A DNA stretch of 35,812 nucleotides, taken from contig JASHQM010000060.1 in the NCBI GenBank assembly GCA_030039165.1, positions 1-35,812 of the forward strand, given 5' to 3'. A model generated the notes under the pieces. That model was not told where the DNA came from. It saw nothing but the letters and a program-made list of their open reading frames with translations, and made no database searches. Below are positions 14,899 to 22,609 of the stretch, piece after piece. The stretch's first letter is position 1. Each line of letters starts with the position of its first letter. The stretch comes from Candidatus Sulfotelmatobacter sp. GTDB taxonomy: Bacteria; Acidobacteriota; Terriglobia; Terriglobales; Acidobacteriaceae. The position numbers and the translations under genes are program-made.

Positions 14899-16081
14899 CG
14901 TGGTCATGCCCGCCCTCGAGATGGCGCAGGAAACTGGCAAGCTTATTGCCTGGCGCAAACGCGAGGGCGAGAGCGTTGCCAAGGGCGAGCCCCTCCTCGA
15001 AGTCGAAACCGACAAAGCAGTGGTAGAGGTCGAGGCGCCAGCTGACGGCATTCTCGCCGCCGTTTCGGCTCAGACGGGGGCCGAGATTCCGGTAGGCCAG
15101 ACGATTGCGTGGATCGTCGCACCGGGCGAGAAAGCTCCAGCGCCACTCGATAAAGTTCCCGCTGCACGAGCAAGAACGGAGTCGCGTGCTATTTCCGCCG
15201 CTCCAGGCGCGACAACTACGGTTGCTCCACTTCCCGCGCGCATCTCACCCAAGGCTCGTCGCCTCGCCAAAGAATTGGGGGTCGACCTTGCCACCGTGCA
15301 CGGCTCGGGACCAGATGGTGAGATTCTGGCGGCTGATATTCAAGCCGCGGCTTCCGCTCCGAAGAGCATTAGCGCAACTGAGAAACAGACGAGTCTCGAA
15401 ACCCCAAGCACGGTCGCTCGTCTCATGGCCGAGCGAACCGCGCAGAGCTGGACGACCGTCCCTCACTTCTTCCTTACGCGCGAGGTCGATGCCGGAGCTC
15501 TCAATAATTATCGCGCTCAACAGGCTGCCGAAATCGAGCGAGCACACAATATTCGCGTCACCCATACCGATCTGCTGGTGGCTCTGGCGGCGCGGGTACT
15601 GCTGAAGCATCCACGAGTGAACGCGAGTTGGACCGCGGAAGGCATTCGCCATCACGACTACGTCAATATGGGCGTGGCGATTGCGGTGAACGATGGTGTG
15701 GTTGCCGCAGTTATTCCAAATGCGCACACCGCAAAGCTGCCCGAGATCGCGCTGCAGCGAAGCGATATTTCCGAGCGCGCGCGAGCGGCAAGGCTGCGGC
15801 CTGCGGATCTGGCCGACGCCACATTCACGATAAGCAATCTTGGCATGTATGGCGTGGACGCGTTCAGCGCGATCATCATGCCGCCGCAAGCGGCGATTCT
15901 CGCCGTCGGCAGCATTGCCGATCGCGTGGTCGCGGTCGAAGGCAAACCTGCTGTGCGGCCGATGATGACGCTGACTCTTTCTTGCGATCACCGCGTCGTC
16001 GATGGCGCCCGCGCCGCATTGTTCATAAAGGATCTCGCTGAAGCGATTCAAGTACCCCAAAGCGTGCTTTCGTCATCTTAG
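14888..16081 (+). CDS. Dihydrolipoamide acyltransferase (E2) of a 2-oxoacid dehydrogenase complex
   Basis: A 397-residue E2 with one lipoyl domain (residues 1-77, lipoyl lysine K43 in ETDKAVVEVEAP), an Ala/Pro-rich linker, a peripheral-subunit-binding domain (about 118-155, SPKARRLAKELGVDLATVHG), a second linker, and the catalytic acyltransferase domain (about 170-397) with His368 and Asp372 in the HRVVDG motif. It takes the acyl group from E1 and forms acyl-CoA. No dihydrolipoamide dehydrogenase (E3) gene is in the window, so E3 must come from elsewhere. The N-terminus VVMPALEMAQETGK resembles AcoC-type E2. The start codon lies inside a perfect inverted repeat and has no clear Shine-Dalgarno, which suggests coupling to the M24 gene. 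Confidence 0.93.
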   Translation: MAFSVVMPALEMAQETGKLIAWRKREGESVAKGEPLLEVETDKAVVEVEAPADGILAAVSAQTGAEIPVGQTIAWIVAPGEKAPAPLDKVPAARARTESRAISAAPGATTTVAPLPARISPKARRLAKELGVDLATVHGSGPDGEILAADIQAAASAPKSISATEKQTSLETPSTVARLMAERTAQSWTTVPHFFLTREVDAGALNNYRAQQAAEIERAHNIRVTHTDLLVALAARVLLKHPRVNASWTAEGIRHHDYVNMGVAIAVNDGVVAAVIPNAHTAKLPEIALQRSDISERARAARLRPADLADATFTISNLGMYGVDAFSAIIMPPQAAILAVGSIADRVVAVEGKPAVRPMMTLTLSCDHRVVDGARAALFIKDLAEAIQVPQSVLSSS

Positions 16082-16084
16082 AGA

Positions 16085-17077
16085 TTGGGTAATTTCTTGA
16101 AAGCCGCAGTTCTGAAAACGCCCAAACAGCCTCTTCAGATTGAAGATGTGGGCAAGCCGCAACCAGCCACCGGACAGGTTCTGCTGCGTGTGCGCGCCTG
16201 CGGCGTGTGCCGCACCGATCTTCACATCGCCGATGGAGAATTGCCTCCGAAAAAAACACGGCTCATTCCCGGTCATCAGATCGTCGGAATTGTCGAAGAT
16301 GGCGCCACGCCGGAGTTGCCTCTGGGAACGCGCGTAGGGGTTTCATGGATGGGCGGAATCGACGGAACGTGCCCTTATTGCCGCCGTGCAATGGAAAACC
16401 TCTGTGACGCGCCAATATTTACGGGATACACAGTCGATGGCGGCTATGCGCAGTTTGTGACTGCGAGAAGAGACTTCGTTTATCCTCTGCCGGCCGAACT
16501 CGATGATCTGCACGCTGCGCCGCTGCTCTGCGCGGGCGTTATCGGATTTCGCAGCCTGCGCGTGGCTGGAGTCGAACATAGAGACAAAGTTGGGCTGTTC
16601 GGCTTTGGGGCCTCGGCGCACCTGGCGATTGCTGTTCTGCATTCGTGGAAGTGCGAGGTCTACGTTTCCACGCGCGGCGCATCGCATCGCAAGCTGGCTG
16701 AATCGTTAGGCGCGAAGTGGGTGGGAGGTGAGAGCGACAAGCCTCCTGCCGAACTTGATCGGGCAATCACCTTTGCGCCCATTGGAGATGTGGTGATTGC
16801 TGCGCTCTCCAGCCTGAGAAAGGGCGGAATTGTTGCCATCAATGCCATCCATCTCGACCACATGCCCGAGTTCGACTACGACCGCTTATTGTGGGGTGAG
16901 CGGCAGATTCGCAGCGTGGCCAATATGACGCGTGCGGACGCCCGCGATTTCCTGAAAATCTCGGCCGAGATTGGCATGAAACCGAAAATCACGGTTTTCC
17001 CGCTGGAAAGAGCAAACGAAGCACTGACTGCGGTGAGAAACGACGCTGTTGACGGGGCAGCAGTTCTGGTTGCGTGA
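16085..17077 (+). CDS. Zinc-type medium-chain alcohol dehydrogenase
   Basis: A roughly 326-330-residue MDR-family dehydrogenase. The catalytic zinc site is indicated by CRTDLH and PGHQIVG, and ENLCDAPIFTGYTVDGGYAQF is characteristic of the family. The nucleotide-binding segment is degenerate (GLFGFGASAHLAI). In the structural-zinc lobe the usual four cysteines appear as Asp, Cys, Cys, Cys (GGIDGTCPYC...LC), so one ligand is replaced. The start is a TTG: 16085 lies 3 bp after the E2 stop, while TTG 16097 would give MKAAVLKTP, the usual family N-terminus. It is the last gene of the catabolic cluster and probably oxidises an alcohol or reduces an aldehyde of the pathway; the substrate is unknown. 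Confidence 0.88.
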   Translation: MGNFLKAAVLKTPKQPLQIEDVGKPQPATGQVLLRVRACGVCRTDLHIADGELPPKKTRLIPGHQIVGIVEDGATPELPLGTRVGVSWMGGIDGTCPYCRRAMENLCDAPIFTGYTVDGGYAQFVTARRDFVYPLPAELDDLHAAPLLCAGVIGFRSLRVAGVEHRDKVGLFGFGASAHLAIAVLHSWKCEVYVSTRGASHRKLAESLGAKWVGGESDKPPAELDRAITFAPIGDVVIAALSSLRKGGIVAINAIHLDHMPEFDYDRLLWGERQIRSVANMTRADARDFLKISAEIGMKPKITVFPLERANEALTAVRNDAVDGAAVLVA

Positions 17078-17265
17078 GGCGCGATCGCAATCCGGCCGCT
17101 GCCCGGAATTTCCCGGCGCCATCCCCTTCCGCAACACGTCCCCGCTCTATCCGCTGCGCCTTTCCAGACTAGATATTCACTGGCACGTCTCTGAAAGCGG
17201 CAGATTTCCCGCATCCAACTGCCAAGGGTTAGACTAAAAAGGAAGTAAGCGAGGGGTTTTCCAGT

Positions 17266-18372
17266 ATGTCGAAATCGTTGACTCAAGAAAGACTCCGTGT
17301 GACGGGGTCTGCCGCGATGTTCTTGCTGCTTGCCGCAACATATGTTGGCACCCGGCCCGTGTTAGCGCAGAGTTCGCCTTCCCCGAACGCCAATGCGTCC
17401 CAATCCCAGGCGCCAGCCGCGCAGAAGCCCGGCGAAACTCAGCAGCCCAACAATGAACAGCAACCCACTGAAACGCTGAAGGTCAGTGTGAATGTAGTCA
17501 GCGTGTTCTTCAATGTGAAGGATAAGCACGGCGTGCTCATTCCCAATCTGACGAAAGACGAGTTCCAGGTGCTGGAAGACAACAAGCCGCAGACCATCAA
17601 ATACTTCACGGCGGAGTCGAACCTGCCGCTGACGCTGGGCATTCTGATCGATTCTTCCGGCAGCCAGTTGCGTGTGCTGGACATGGAAAAACAGGTGGGT
17701 GGAGCGTTTTTGAAGCAGATTTTGACCGACAAGGACGAAGCCTATGTCATCGATTTCAACGTGGATGCCACGCTGGTGCAGGACTACACCCGCGACGTGC
17801 GCCGGCTGCAGGCGGCGTTAAACAAGGTGAAGATCAATACCGGCTTTACCAGCCCTGGAATTGGCGGGGGGCCGGTGCCGACAGCGCCGCAGCGGGGAAC
17901 GGTGCTTTACGATGCCGTGTATCTATCGGCGCACGATATGCTGGCGAAAGAAGTTGGCCGCAAAGCGATGATTCTGCTCACCGACGGCGAAGATGAGGGC
18001 AGCCAGCTCAAAATCAGAGACGCCATTGAAGCCGCCCAGAAGGCGGACGCGATGGTGTACGTCTTGCTGTGCGCCGATCGCGGCTTCTATGGTTCTTTTC
18101 AAATGGGATATTCGGGCGAGGCCGAGATGCAGAAGCTCACGCAGGCGGCCGGCGGCCGTGTAATCAATGTGGGCAACAAGTTCGACAAGCTGCGTGAAGC
18201 ATTTGACCAGATCGCCGCCGAACTGCGCAGCCAGTACAATATCGGCTACACGCCCAGCAATACGGCTCTCGACGGCGGGTACCGCAAGCTCGAAATCAAA
18301 TCGAAACAAGGCTACAAGATTCAGGCCCGCGCAGGATATTACGCGACGCCGAGAGAGCAGCTTCCGGAATAA
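17266..18372 (+). CDS. VWFA-related acidobacterial protein (exported)
   Basis: A 368-residue protein of the acidobacterial VWFA-related family. A signal segment (about residues 14-35) precedes a Gln/Pro/Asn-rich linker, then the family's entry strand VNVVSVFFNVKDKHG and a von Willebrand A domain with an intact metal-ion-dependent adhesion motif DSSGS (129-133) and LLTDGEDEGS. The C-terminal strand ELRSQYNIGYTPSN...GYYA is shared with the paralogues at 22610 and 32631. Such proteins probably bind ligands or partners in the periplasm or at the surface; no enzymatic role is known to me. The ribosome binding site GAGGGG lies about ten bases before the ATG. The 188-bp gap upstream holds no clear gene. 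Confidence 0.92.
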   Translation: MSKSLTQERLRVTGSAAMFLLLAATYVGTRPVLAQSSPSPNANASQSQAPAAQKPGETQQPNNEQQPTETLKVSVNVVSVFFNVKDKHGVLIPNLTKDEFQVLEDNKPQTIKYFTAESNLPLTLGILIDSSGSQLRVLDMEKQVGGAFLKQILTDKDEAYVIDFNVDATLVQDYTRDVRRLQAALNKVKINTGFTSPGIGGGPVPTAPQRGTVLYDAVYLSAHDMLAKEVGRKAMILLTDGEDEGSQLKIRDAIEAAQKADAMVYVLLCADRGFYGSFQMGYSGEAEMQKLTQAAGGRVINVGNKFDKLREAFDQIAAELRSQYNIGYTPSNTALDGGYRKLEIKSKQGYKIQARAGYYATPREQLPE

Positions 18373-18484
18373 TGCCGCAGATGGCGGATTTCAACTGAAC
18401 CCTAACCCGCCTCTCGCCGTCGTTGTCTGGCGCGCTGGGGCAAAACGGTTTAGTCTGATGGCGTCTTTCTAGTGAGGAACCGGC

Positions 18485-19669
18485 ATGGGATCTCAAGGCT
18501 TCTCGTCTTTTTCTCGCCGTTCATTTTTCAAGTTTTCGGCCGCCGCTGCGGCATTCCAGTTGGTGAACGAACCGGTGCTCGCGGCTGCAATGCGCAAGCC
18601 GTACAGCGCCGATGGGGTGTTTATTGACTCAAACGAAAATCCGCTGGGGCCATGCACAGCAGCGCGGGAAGCGATTAGCGCGATCATTCCGCAAGGTGGA
18701 CGCTACTCGAACAATCTTACGGACGATCTTCTGCATAGCTACGCAGAAGCCGAGGGCCTGCACCCGGACTACGTTCGTGTCTTCGCCGGTTCTACGCCCG
18801 GGTTACATTTCGGCGTGATAGCGTTCACTTCGCCGCAGAGAAGCTATGTGACAGCCGATCCGGGCTACGAGGCCGGAATGGTCGCCGCAGAACGAGCGGG
18901 GGCCCGCGTGGTCAAAGTTCCTCTGACAAAAACCTACGCTCATGACGTGAAGGCCATGCTGGCGGCCGCGCCAGAGGCGGGATTGTTTTACATCTGCACG
19001 CCGAATAATCCGACCGGCACGCTCACACCTCATCCGGATGTCGAGTACCTCGTAGAGAATAAACCCAAGGGTTCGATTGTGATGGTGGATGAGGCCTATA
19101 TTCACTTCTGCGACGCGCCGTCGACAATCGACCTGGCAAAGGCCGGCAAAGACGTCATTGTGCTGCGGACCTTTTCAAAACTCTACGGCATGGCGGGACT
19201 ACGCTGCGGAGTTGCGATTGCCAGGCCGGACTTGCTGGAGAAAATCTCCGAGCACGCGGGGTGGAACTTCATGCCAATTACCGCCGTCGTCGCGGCGAAT
19301 GCCAGCCTGAAAGATCCGAGCGTGGTCGCAGAACGCAAGCGCATTAATGCGACGATCCGGCAGGAAACCTTCGAATGGCTTGACCGCAACGGATACTCGT
19401 ATATTCCGTCCGAGTCAAATTGCTTCCTGCTCGACACGAAGCGGCCGGGAAAAGAAGTGATCGATGCGATGGCGGCACAAAAAGTCTATGTCGGGCGCAT
19501 CTGGCCGGTGTTGCCGACTTACGTGAGGATCACGGTAGGGACGCATGAAGAAATGGAGCAATTTCAGACGGCGTGGCAAAAGGTGATGCGTGGAACGACG
19601 GCGTTTTTCATGCCGCTCGCGGTGCCAATACAAAGGCCGCGAAGAAAAGGAATGCCGCTGCCTTCGTAG
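18485..19669 (+). CDS. Tat-exported PLP aminotransferase (HisC-like)
   Basis: A 394-residue class I/II aminotransferase resembling histidinol-phosphate aminotransferase. It starts with a twin-arginine signal, SRRSFFKF (residues 10-17), followed by the hydrophobic AAAAAFQL stretch, so it is probably exported folded to the periplasm. PLP-binding features are complete: SNENPLGP, TPNNPTG (172-178), Asp202 in VDEAY, Lys232 in RTFSKLYGMAGLR and Arg240. An intracellular HisC would not carry a Tat signal, so a separate role on an extracytoplasmic amino or imidazole compound is likely. AGGAA lies upstream of the ATG. It follows a VWFA gene by 112 bp and is followed by a hairpin. Confidence 0.9.
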   Translation: MGSQGFSSFSRRSFFKFSAAAAAFQLVNEPVLAAAMRKPYSADGVFIDSNENPLGPCTAAREAISAIIPQGGRYSNNLTDDLLHSYAEAEGLHPDYVRVFAGSTPGLHFGVIAFTSPQRSYVTADPGYEAGMVAAERAGARVVKVPLTKTYAHDVKAMLAAAPEAGLFYICTPNNPTGTLTPHPDVEYLVENKPKGSIVMVDEAYIHFCDAPSTIDLAKAGKDVIVLRTFSKLYGMAGLRCGVAIARPDLLEKISEHAGWNFMPITAVVAANASLKDPSVVAERKRINATIRQETFEWLDRNGYSYIPSESNCFLLDTKRPGKEVIDAMAAQKVYVGRIWPVLPTYVRITVGTHEEMEQFQTAWQKVMRGTTAFFMPLAVPIQRPRRKGMPLPS

Positions 19670-19680
19670 CGCAACTTACT

Positions 19681-19722
19681 TCACCGAAAGCTCCACGACT
19701 TCGGTGATGTCTCAACTTTTTT
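19681..19722 (+). terminator. Hairpin terminator after the aminotransferase gene
   Basis: TCACCGAA (19681-19688) pairs perfectly with TTCGGTGA (19700-19707) over an 11-nt loop. A run of six T follows at 19717-19722. It lies between two convergent genes and could stop transcription of the aminotransferase; the gap between stem and T run makes it imperfect. Confidence 0.5.
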
Positions 19723-19737
19723 CTCCACTGATGCGCT

Positions 19738-20085
19738 CTACTCTGGGACCTCGCCACCACGGGGACCGTAAAACACGCGCCACACCGCGAACTCCTCGGA
19801 GATGTCCTCGAATTGATGCTCAGTCCCCGCAGCCACAAAGAGCAGATCGCCTGACTCGAACGGGTCCCGTTTGCCGTCGTGCATTAGCACTCCGCGACCG
19901 CGGATGATGAAGTAAATCTCGTCTTGTGCGTGCGGTATCTGTTGAGTTGGGCGCTGAGGGATGGAGATCGCCACGTCAAGAGGGCCACGCTGCAGAACTG
20001 TGGCGGCGTGCTCGCCCGCGGGGCCCGGGATACTCGCTTGCGCCGTAGCTAGACGGACGACGTGGCTGCGATGTGGCTTGTTCAT
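19738..20085 (-). CDS. Small single-domain cupin protein
   Basis: A 115-residue cupin beginning MNKPHRSHVVRLATAQ. The start at 20085 is chosen because AGGAG lies seven bases upstream; the longer frame back to 20232 lacks this and has an unconvincing N-terminus. Cupin motif 1 is visible as PHAQDEIYFIIRGRG (metal-binding His and Glu, one His position replaced) and motif 2 as GDLLFVAAGTEHQF with His. The fold binds a metal and a small ligand; whether this is an enzyme, isomerase or sensor cannot be said. It is divergent from a second cupin gene at 20275 and convergent with the Tat aminotransferase. Confidence 0.85.
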   Translation of the reverse strand: MNKPHRSHVVRLATAQASIPGPAGEHAATVLQRGPLDVAISIPQRPTQQIPHAQDEIYFIIRGRGVLMHDGKRDPFESGDLLFVAAGTEHQFEDISEEFAVWRVFYGPRGGEVPE

Positions 20086-20274
20086 CCTTAACTCCTTATG
20101 ACCCCACTGAGACACTACTGCAATTCCCTGCATCTTGACAGCCCGGTTCTTCCAGGCAAGATCATGTAACTCTCGCTTCGCCCTGGACCACTGGGAGACC
20201 GCGCACACTTTCACGCTAGGGGTAAGGTACACTCAGCCAGAATCGTGCTACTATTTGCCAGCCAAGAGAGCCTT

Positions 20275-20610
20275 ATGCCCTTCCTGAATACCAGCAGTCT
20301 CAACGTGATCGAGCGGCTCCCCGGCTGGCATGGCCGATACTTTCATTCCGCGAACATGACCTTCGCCCACTACGACTTTATCCGTGGCGCGTCCATTCAT
20401 GAGCACTTTCACCCGCAGGAGGAAGTCTATGAGGTGATTGAGGGCGAACTTGAGATCACGATTGATGGAGTGTCTGAAGTCGCACAGCCCGGGATTGTGG
20501 CGATTGTCCCGGCAAACGCGCGCCACTCGGTTCGAGCGCTGAGCGACGGAAAAGCAATTATTGTTGATTACCCGGTGAGGAAAGAAATCATTCCCCCAAC
20601 GACGAAATGA
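20275..20610 (+). CDS. Small single-domain cupin protein
   Basis: A 111-residue cupin starting MPFLNTSSLNVIERLPG; an upstream in-frame GTG at 20245 would add ten residues but has less support. Motif 1 is HEHFHPQEEVYEVIEGELEI, with several His and Glu for metal binding. Motif 2 is GIVAIVPANARHSV. It is a generic cupin_2-like barrel, perhaps binding or isomerising a small polar molecule. It faces away from the other cupin (19738-20085) across a 189-bp gap in which I see no further gene, and it converges on the Gfo/Idh/MocA oxidoreductase 25 bp downstream. The function remains open. Confidence 0.85.
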   Translation: MPFLNTSSLNVIERLPGWHGRYFHSANMTFAHYDFIRGASIHEHFHPQEEVYEVIEGELEITIDGVSEVAQPGIVAIVPANARHSVRALSDGKAIIVDYPVRKEIIPPTTK

Positions 20611-20635
20611 TCCGGGCCTCTACCCAAGTTCAGTC

Positions 20636-21694
20636 TTAGTCGGCCGATTCCTGCCAGTTAACCGTCCGTTGTTCTTTGCTGCTTTTGTGCGCCAGCAACA
20701 ACGCACGCATAGTGTGGAGAATCTGTTGGGGCGTAACTTCCAGAGGAGCCTTCTTCTCGATAGCATCGCGCACGTTGGCGTAGAAGGCGCGATAGTCGCC
20801 ACGCTGGGTTCTGATCTTTACCGGCGGTTCTCCAGCAAGAGTTAATGTCCCCCACTGCTCCTCCGCATCTTCTCCCCAGTCTTTTCCCCAATCGAGGCCG
20901 GGCGGAATGTTGCCTGCGCGCAGTCGGGGTTCCTGCGGATCCATGCCGTATTTCACGAACGATCCTTTGGTGCCGTGAATCAAAAAGTGCGGGCCGGGAG
21001 CGTAGGCGATCATGCGCGCGCGAACTGTGGCCCTCAGCCCAGGATATTCCAGGCAAACGTCAAAAGCGTCGTCGACGGTCGAGGTTTCTCGCTGGCAGAA
21101 TGCCGTAGCCGTGATCGACTGCGGCTCGCCAAACAGCCGAAGGGCCTGATCGATCACGTGCGGGCCGAGATCGAACAAAACTCCCGCGCCGGGTTGATCG
21201 GCGCGCTCACGCCAGGAGTTCGGCTTGGGCTCGAGGCGGAAGCGATCGAAGCGGCATTCGTATTCGGCGATGCGGCCGAGTTTGCCGGAACGGACGATTT
21301 CTTTGACTGTGGCGAAATCACCATCGAAGCGGCGGTTGTGGTAGGCGGTGAGCAGGCGGCCGCGTTCGGCAGCGGTCCGAGTTAGTTCCTCGCATTCTTT
21401 CAGCGTAGGCGTGAATGGCTTGTCGACTACGACATCGCGTCCAGCCACAAGACACGCGCGCGCCAATTCGAAATGTGAATCGTTGGGCGTGGCGACCACA
21501 CAGAGTTGGATCTGCCGGTCGGACAAAAAATCGTCCAGTGTGCGGGCGATACGAACTTCCGGATATTTCTCCTTGGCTTCGGAGTCGTGCCGTTGGAGAA
21601 CGCAGGCAAGCTTCATGCCGGGCACGGCCCGGATTACGGGCGCGTGAAACGCCTGACCCGCCAGGCCAAACCCGATTAATCCTACTCGTACCAT
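20636..21694 (-). CDS. Gfo/Idh/MocA-family oxidoreductase
   Basis: A 352-residue NAD(P)-dependent sugar or inositol dehydrogenase-like enzyme. The Rossmann motif GLIGFGLAG occupies residues 5-13. The family's EKP motif appears as DKP with Lys92 (VVVDKPFTPT). The catalytic pair Asp175/His179 lies in FDLGPHVID. Overall it resembles the YdgJ/IolW group acting on inositols or sugar derivatives, but the substrate cannot be specified. GAGGAGATAACG before the ATG gives a good ribosome binding site. It is transcribed alone and converges with the cupin gene. Confidence 0.93.
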   Translation of the reverse strand: MVRVGLIGFGLAGQAFHAPVIRAVPGMKLACVLQRHDSEAKEKYPEVRIARTLDDFLSDRQIQLCVVATPNDSHFELARACLVAGRDVVVDKPFTPTLKECEELTRTAAERGRLLTAYHNRRFDGDFATVKEIVRSGKLGRIAEYECRFDRFRLEPKPNSWRERADQPGAGVLFDLGPHVIDQALRLFGEPQSITATAFCQRETSTVDDAFDVCLEYPGLRATVRARMIAYAPGPHFLIHGTKGSFVKYGMDPQEPRLRAGNIPPGLDWGKDWGEDAEEQWGTLTLAGEPPVKIRTQRGDYRAFYANVRDAIEKKAPLEVTPQQILHTMRALLLAHKSSKEQRTVNWQESAD

Positions 21695-21844
21695 CGTTAT
21701 CTCCTCGATTTCAGCCCAATTCCTACCAGTGCAGCATTCACCATTTACAGCATTTTGCCGATTTCAGCTCCGTACTTCGTACTTTATAACCTGAGCAAGC
21801 TTGGCAGCGTTGGATCAACGCCACATGCCGTTTCGGAGGTGATG

Positions 21845-22006
21845 ATGCGATTTGGGCCGTTTCTCGGGATTGCCTTGCTGTTGCTGATTGTGTGGGTCTG
21901 CAGCTTCGTGTTGTTTCATGTGGCCAGCGGCCTGATCCATCTGCTGCTCTTGTTTGCGGTGATCTTATTTGTAGTCCATCTCTTCACGGGAGCGAAGACG
22001 GCATAG
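21845..22006 (+). CDS. Lmo0937-like small membrane protein (DUF5670 type)
   Basis: A 53-residue very hydrophobic protein, MRFGPFLGIALLLLIVWVCS onward, with two predicted membrane helices (about residues 4-24 and 30-48) and the SGLIHLLLLFAVILFVVHLF segment typical of the Lmo0937 family. The start was chosen at ATG 21845 because GGAGG lies five bases upstream; ATG 21842 immediately before it is too close. The function of the family is unknown to me. It lies between the divergent oxidoreductase gene and the DUF3052 gene, with no operon partner. Confidence 0.75.
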   Translation: MRFGPFLGIALLLLIVWVCSFVLFHVASGLIHLLLLFAVILFVVHLFTGAKTA

Positions 22007-22085
22007 TTTTTTTAAGCGGGCCAGACTGAGAGGATGTGGCTAACCGGCTCATAGTTCACTCAGGGCTGGCCTTTTGTTTGAAGAA

Positions 22086-22137
22086 AACATCATCTTCTGG
22101 CGGGCGCGTGATTCCGGGCGCCGCGGGAGATGATGTT
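22086..22137 (-). terminator. Hairpin abutting the DUF3052 stop codon
   Basis: AACATCATCT (22086-22095) and AGATGATGTT (22128-22137) form a perfect 10-bp outer stem. The GC-rich interior can pair further (GCGC at 22104-22107 with GCGC near 22118-22121). It starts at the TAA of the DUF3052 gene and on the minus strand is followed by TTCTTC, so it may end that transcript. The sequence could equally be a palindromic intergenic repeat. Confidence 0.4.
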
Positions 22138-22546
22138 ATTTCTGAACACGATCTTTCACTCGGCGAACAAACTTCAATCCTGACCAGACATCAGTCACGG
22201 CGCAAACTTTCACATCGACCAAGCCGCCGGCTAGTCCGATTTCGCGGACGATGTTTTCGTTGAGATCGGTCACGACTCCGGAAGTCTTCTTCGGCCAGCT
22301 CACCCATAACATTCCTGCGGGAGCCAGAAGCTTTGCCAATGGCGCGAACTCCTTTTTCAATTGGCCTTGTGAGGCGGTAAAGAGCATGGCGAAATCGAGT
22401 GTGCCGCGGCCTTCACTTTCCTCGCAGTCTGCCAGCGCTTCACGCAATTCGCCGCGCACTTCGCCGGGTGCATTCGTCAATCGCACCCGCAGGCCAGGCT
22501 TGATGCCGAGTTTCTTGGGAAGAGGCGTCCCTGAATAGCCGGGCAT
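22136..22546 (-). CDS. DUF3052 family protein
   Basis: A 136-residue cytoplasmic protein with the characteristic opening MPGYSGTPLPKKLGIKPGLR and the core segments LDFAMLFTASQGQLKKEFAPLAKLLAPAGMLWVSWPKKTSG and DVKVCAVTDVWSGLKFVRR. I recognise these as DUF3052, a conserved family without a known reaction. The central region resembles a trimmed Rossmann-like fold, but no cofactor motif is clear. It is transcribed alone on the minus strand, 63 bp beyond the VWFA gene at 22610-23653. Confidence 0.85.
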   Translation of the reverse strand: MPGYSGTPLPKKLGIKPGLRVRLTNAPGEVRGELREALADCEESEGRGTLDFAMLFTASQGQLKKEFAPLAKLLAPAGMLWVSWPKKTSGVVTDLNENIVREIGLAGGLVDVKVCAVTDVWSGLKFVRRVKDRVQK

Positions 22547-22609
22547 AGGGAAGCTACCCTTTTACTACAGAGAGACACGGAGAGCCCAGAAAGAAAAACG
22601 ACGCTCACG

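Noticed and set aside
20086..20232. N-terminal extension of the minus-strand cupin
   Set aside because: The start at 20085 has an AGGAG at ideal spacing and the extension has no cupin-like sequence.
22036..22263. Plus-strand 75-codon frame antisense to the DUF3052 gene
   Set aside because: It runs through the hairpin and antisense to a well-supported gene.
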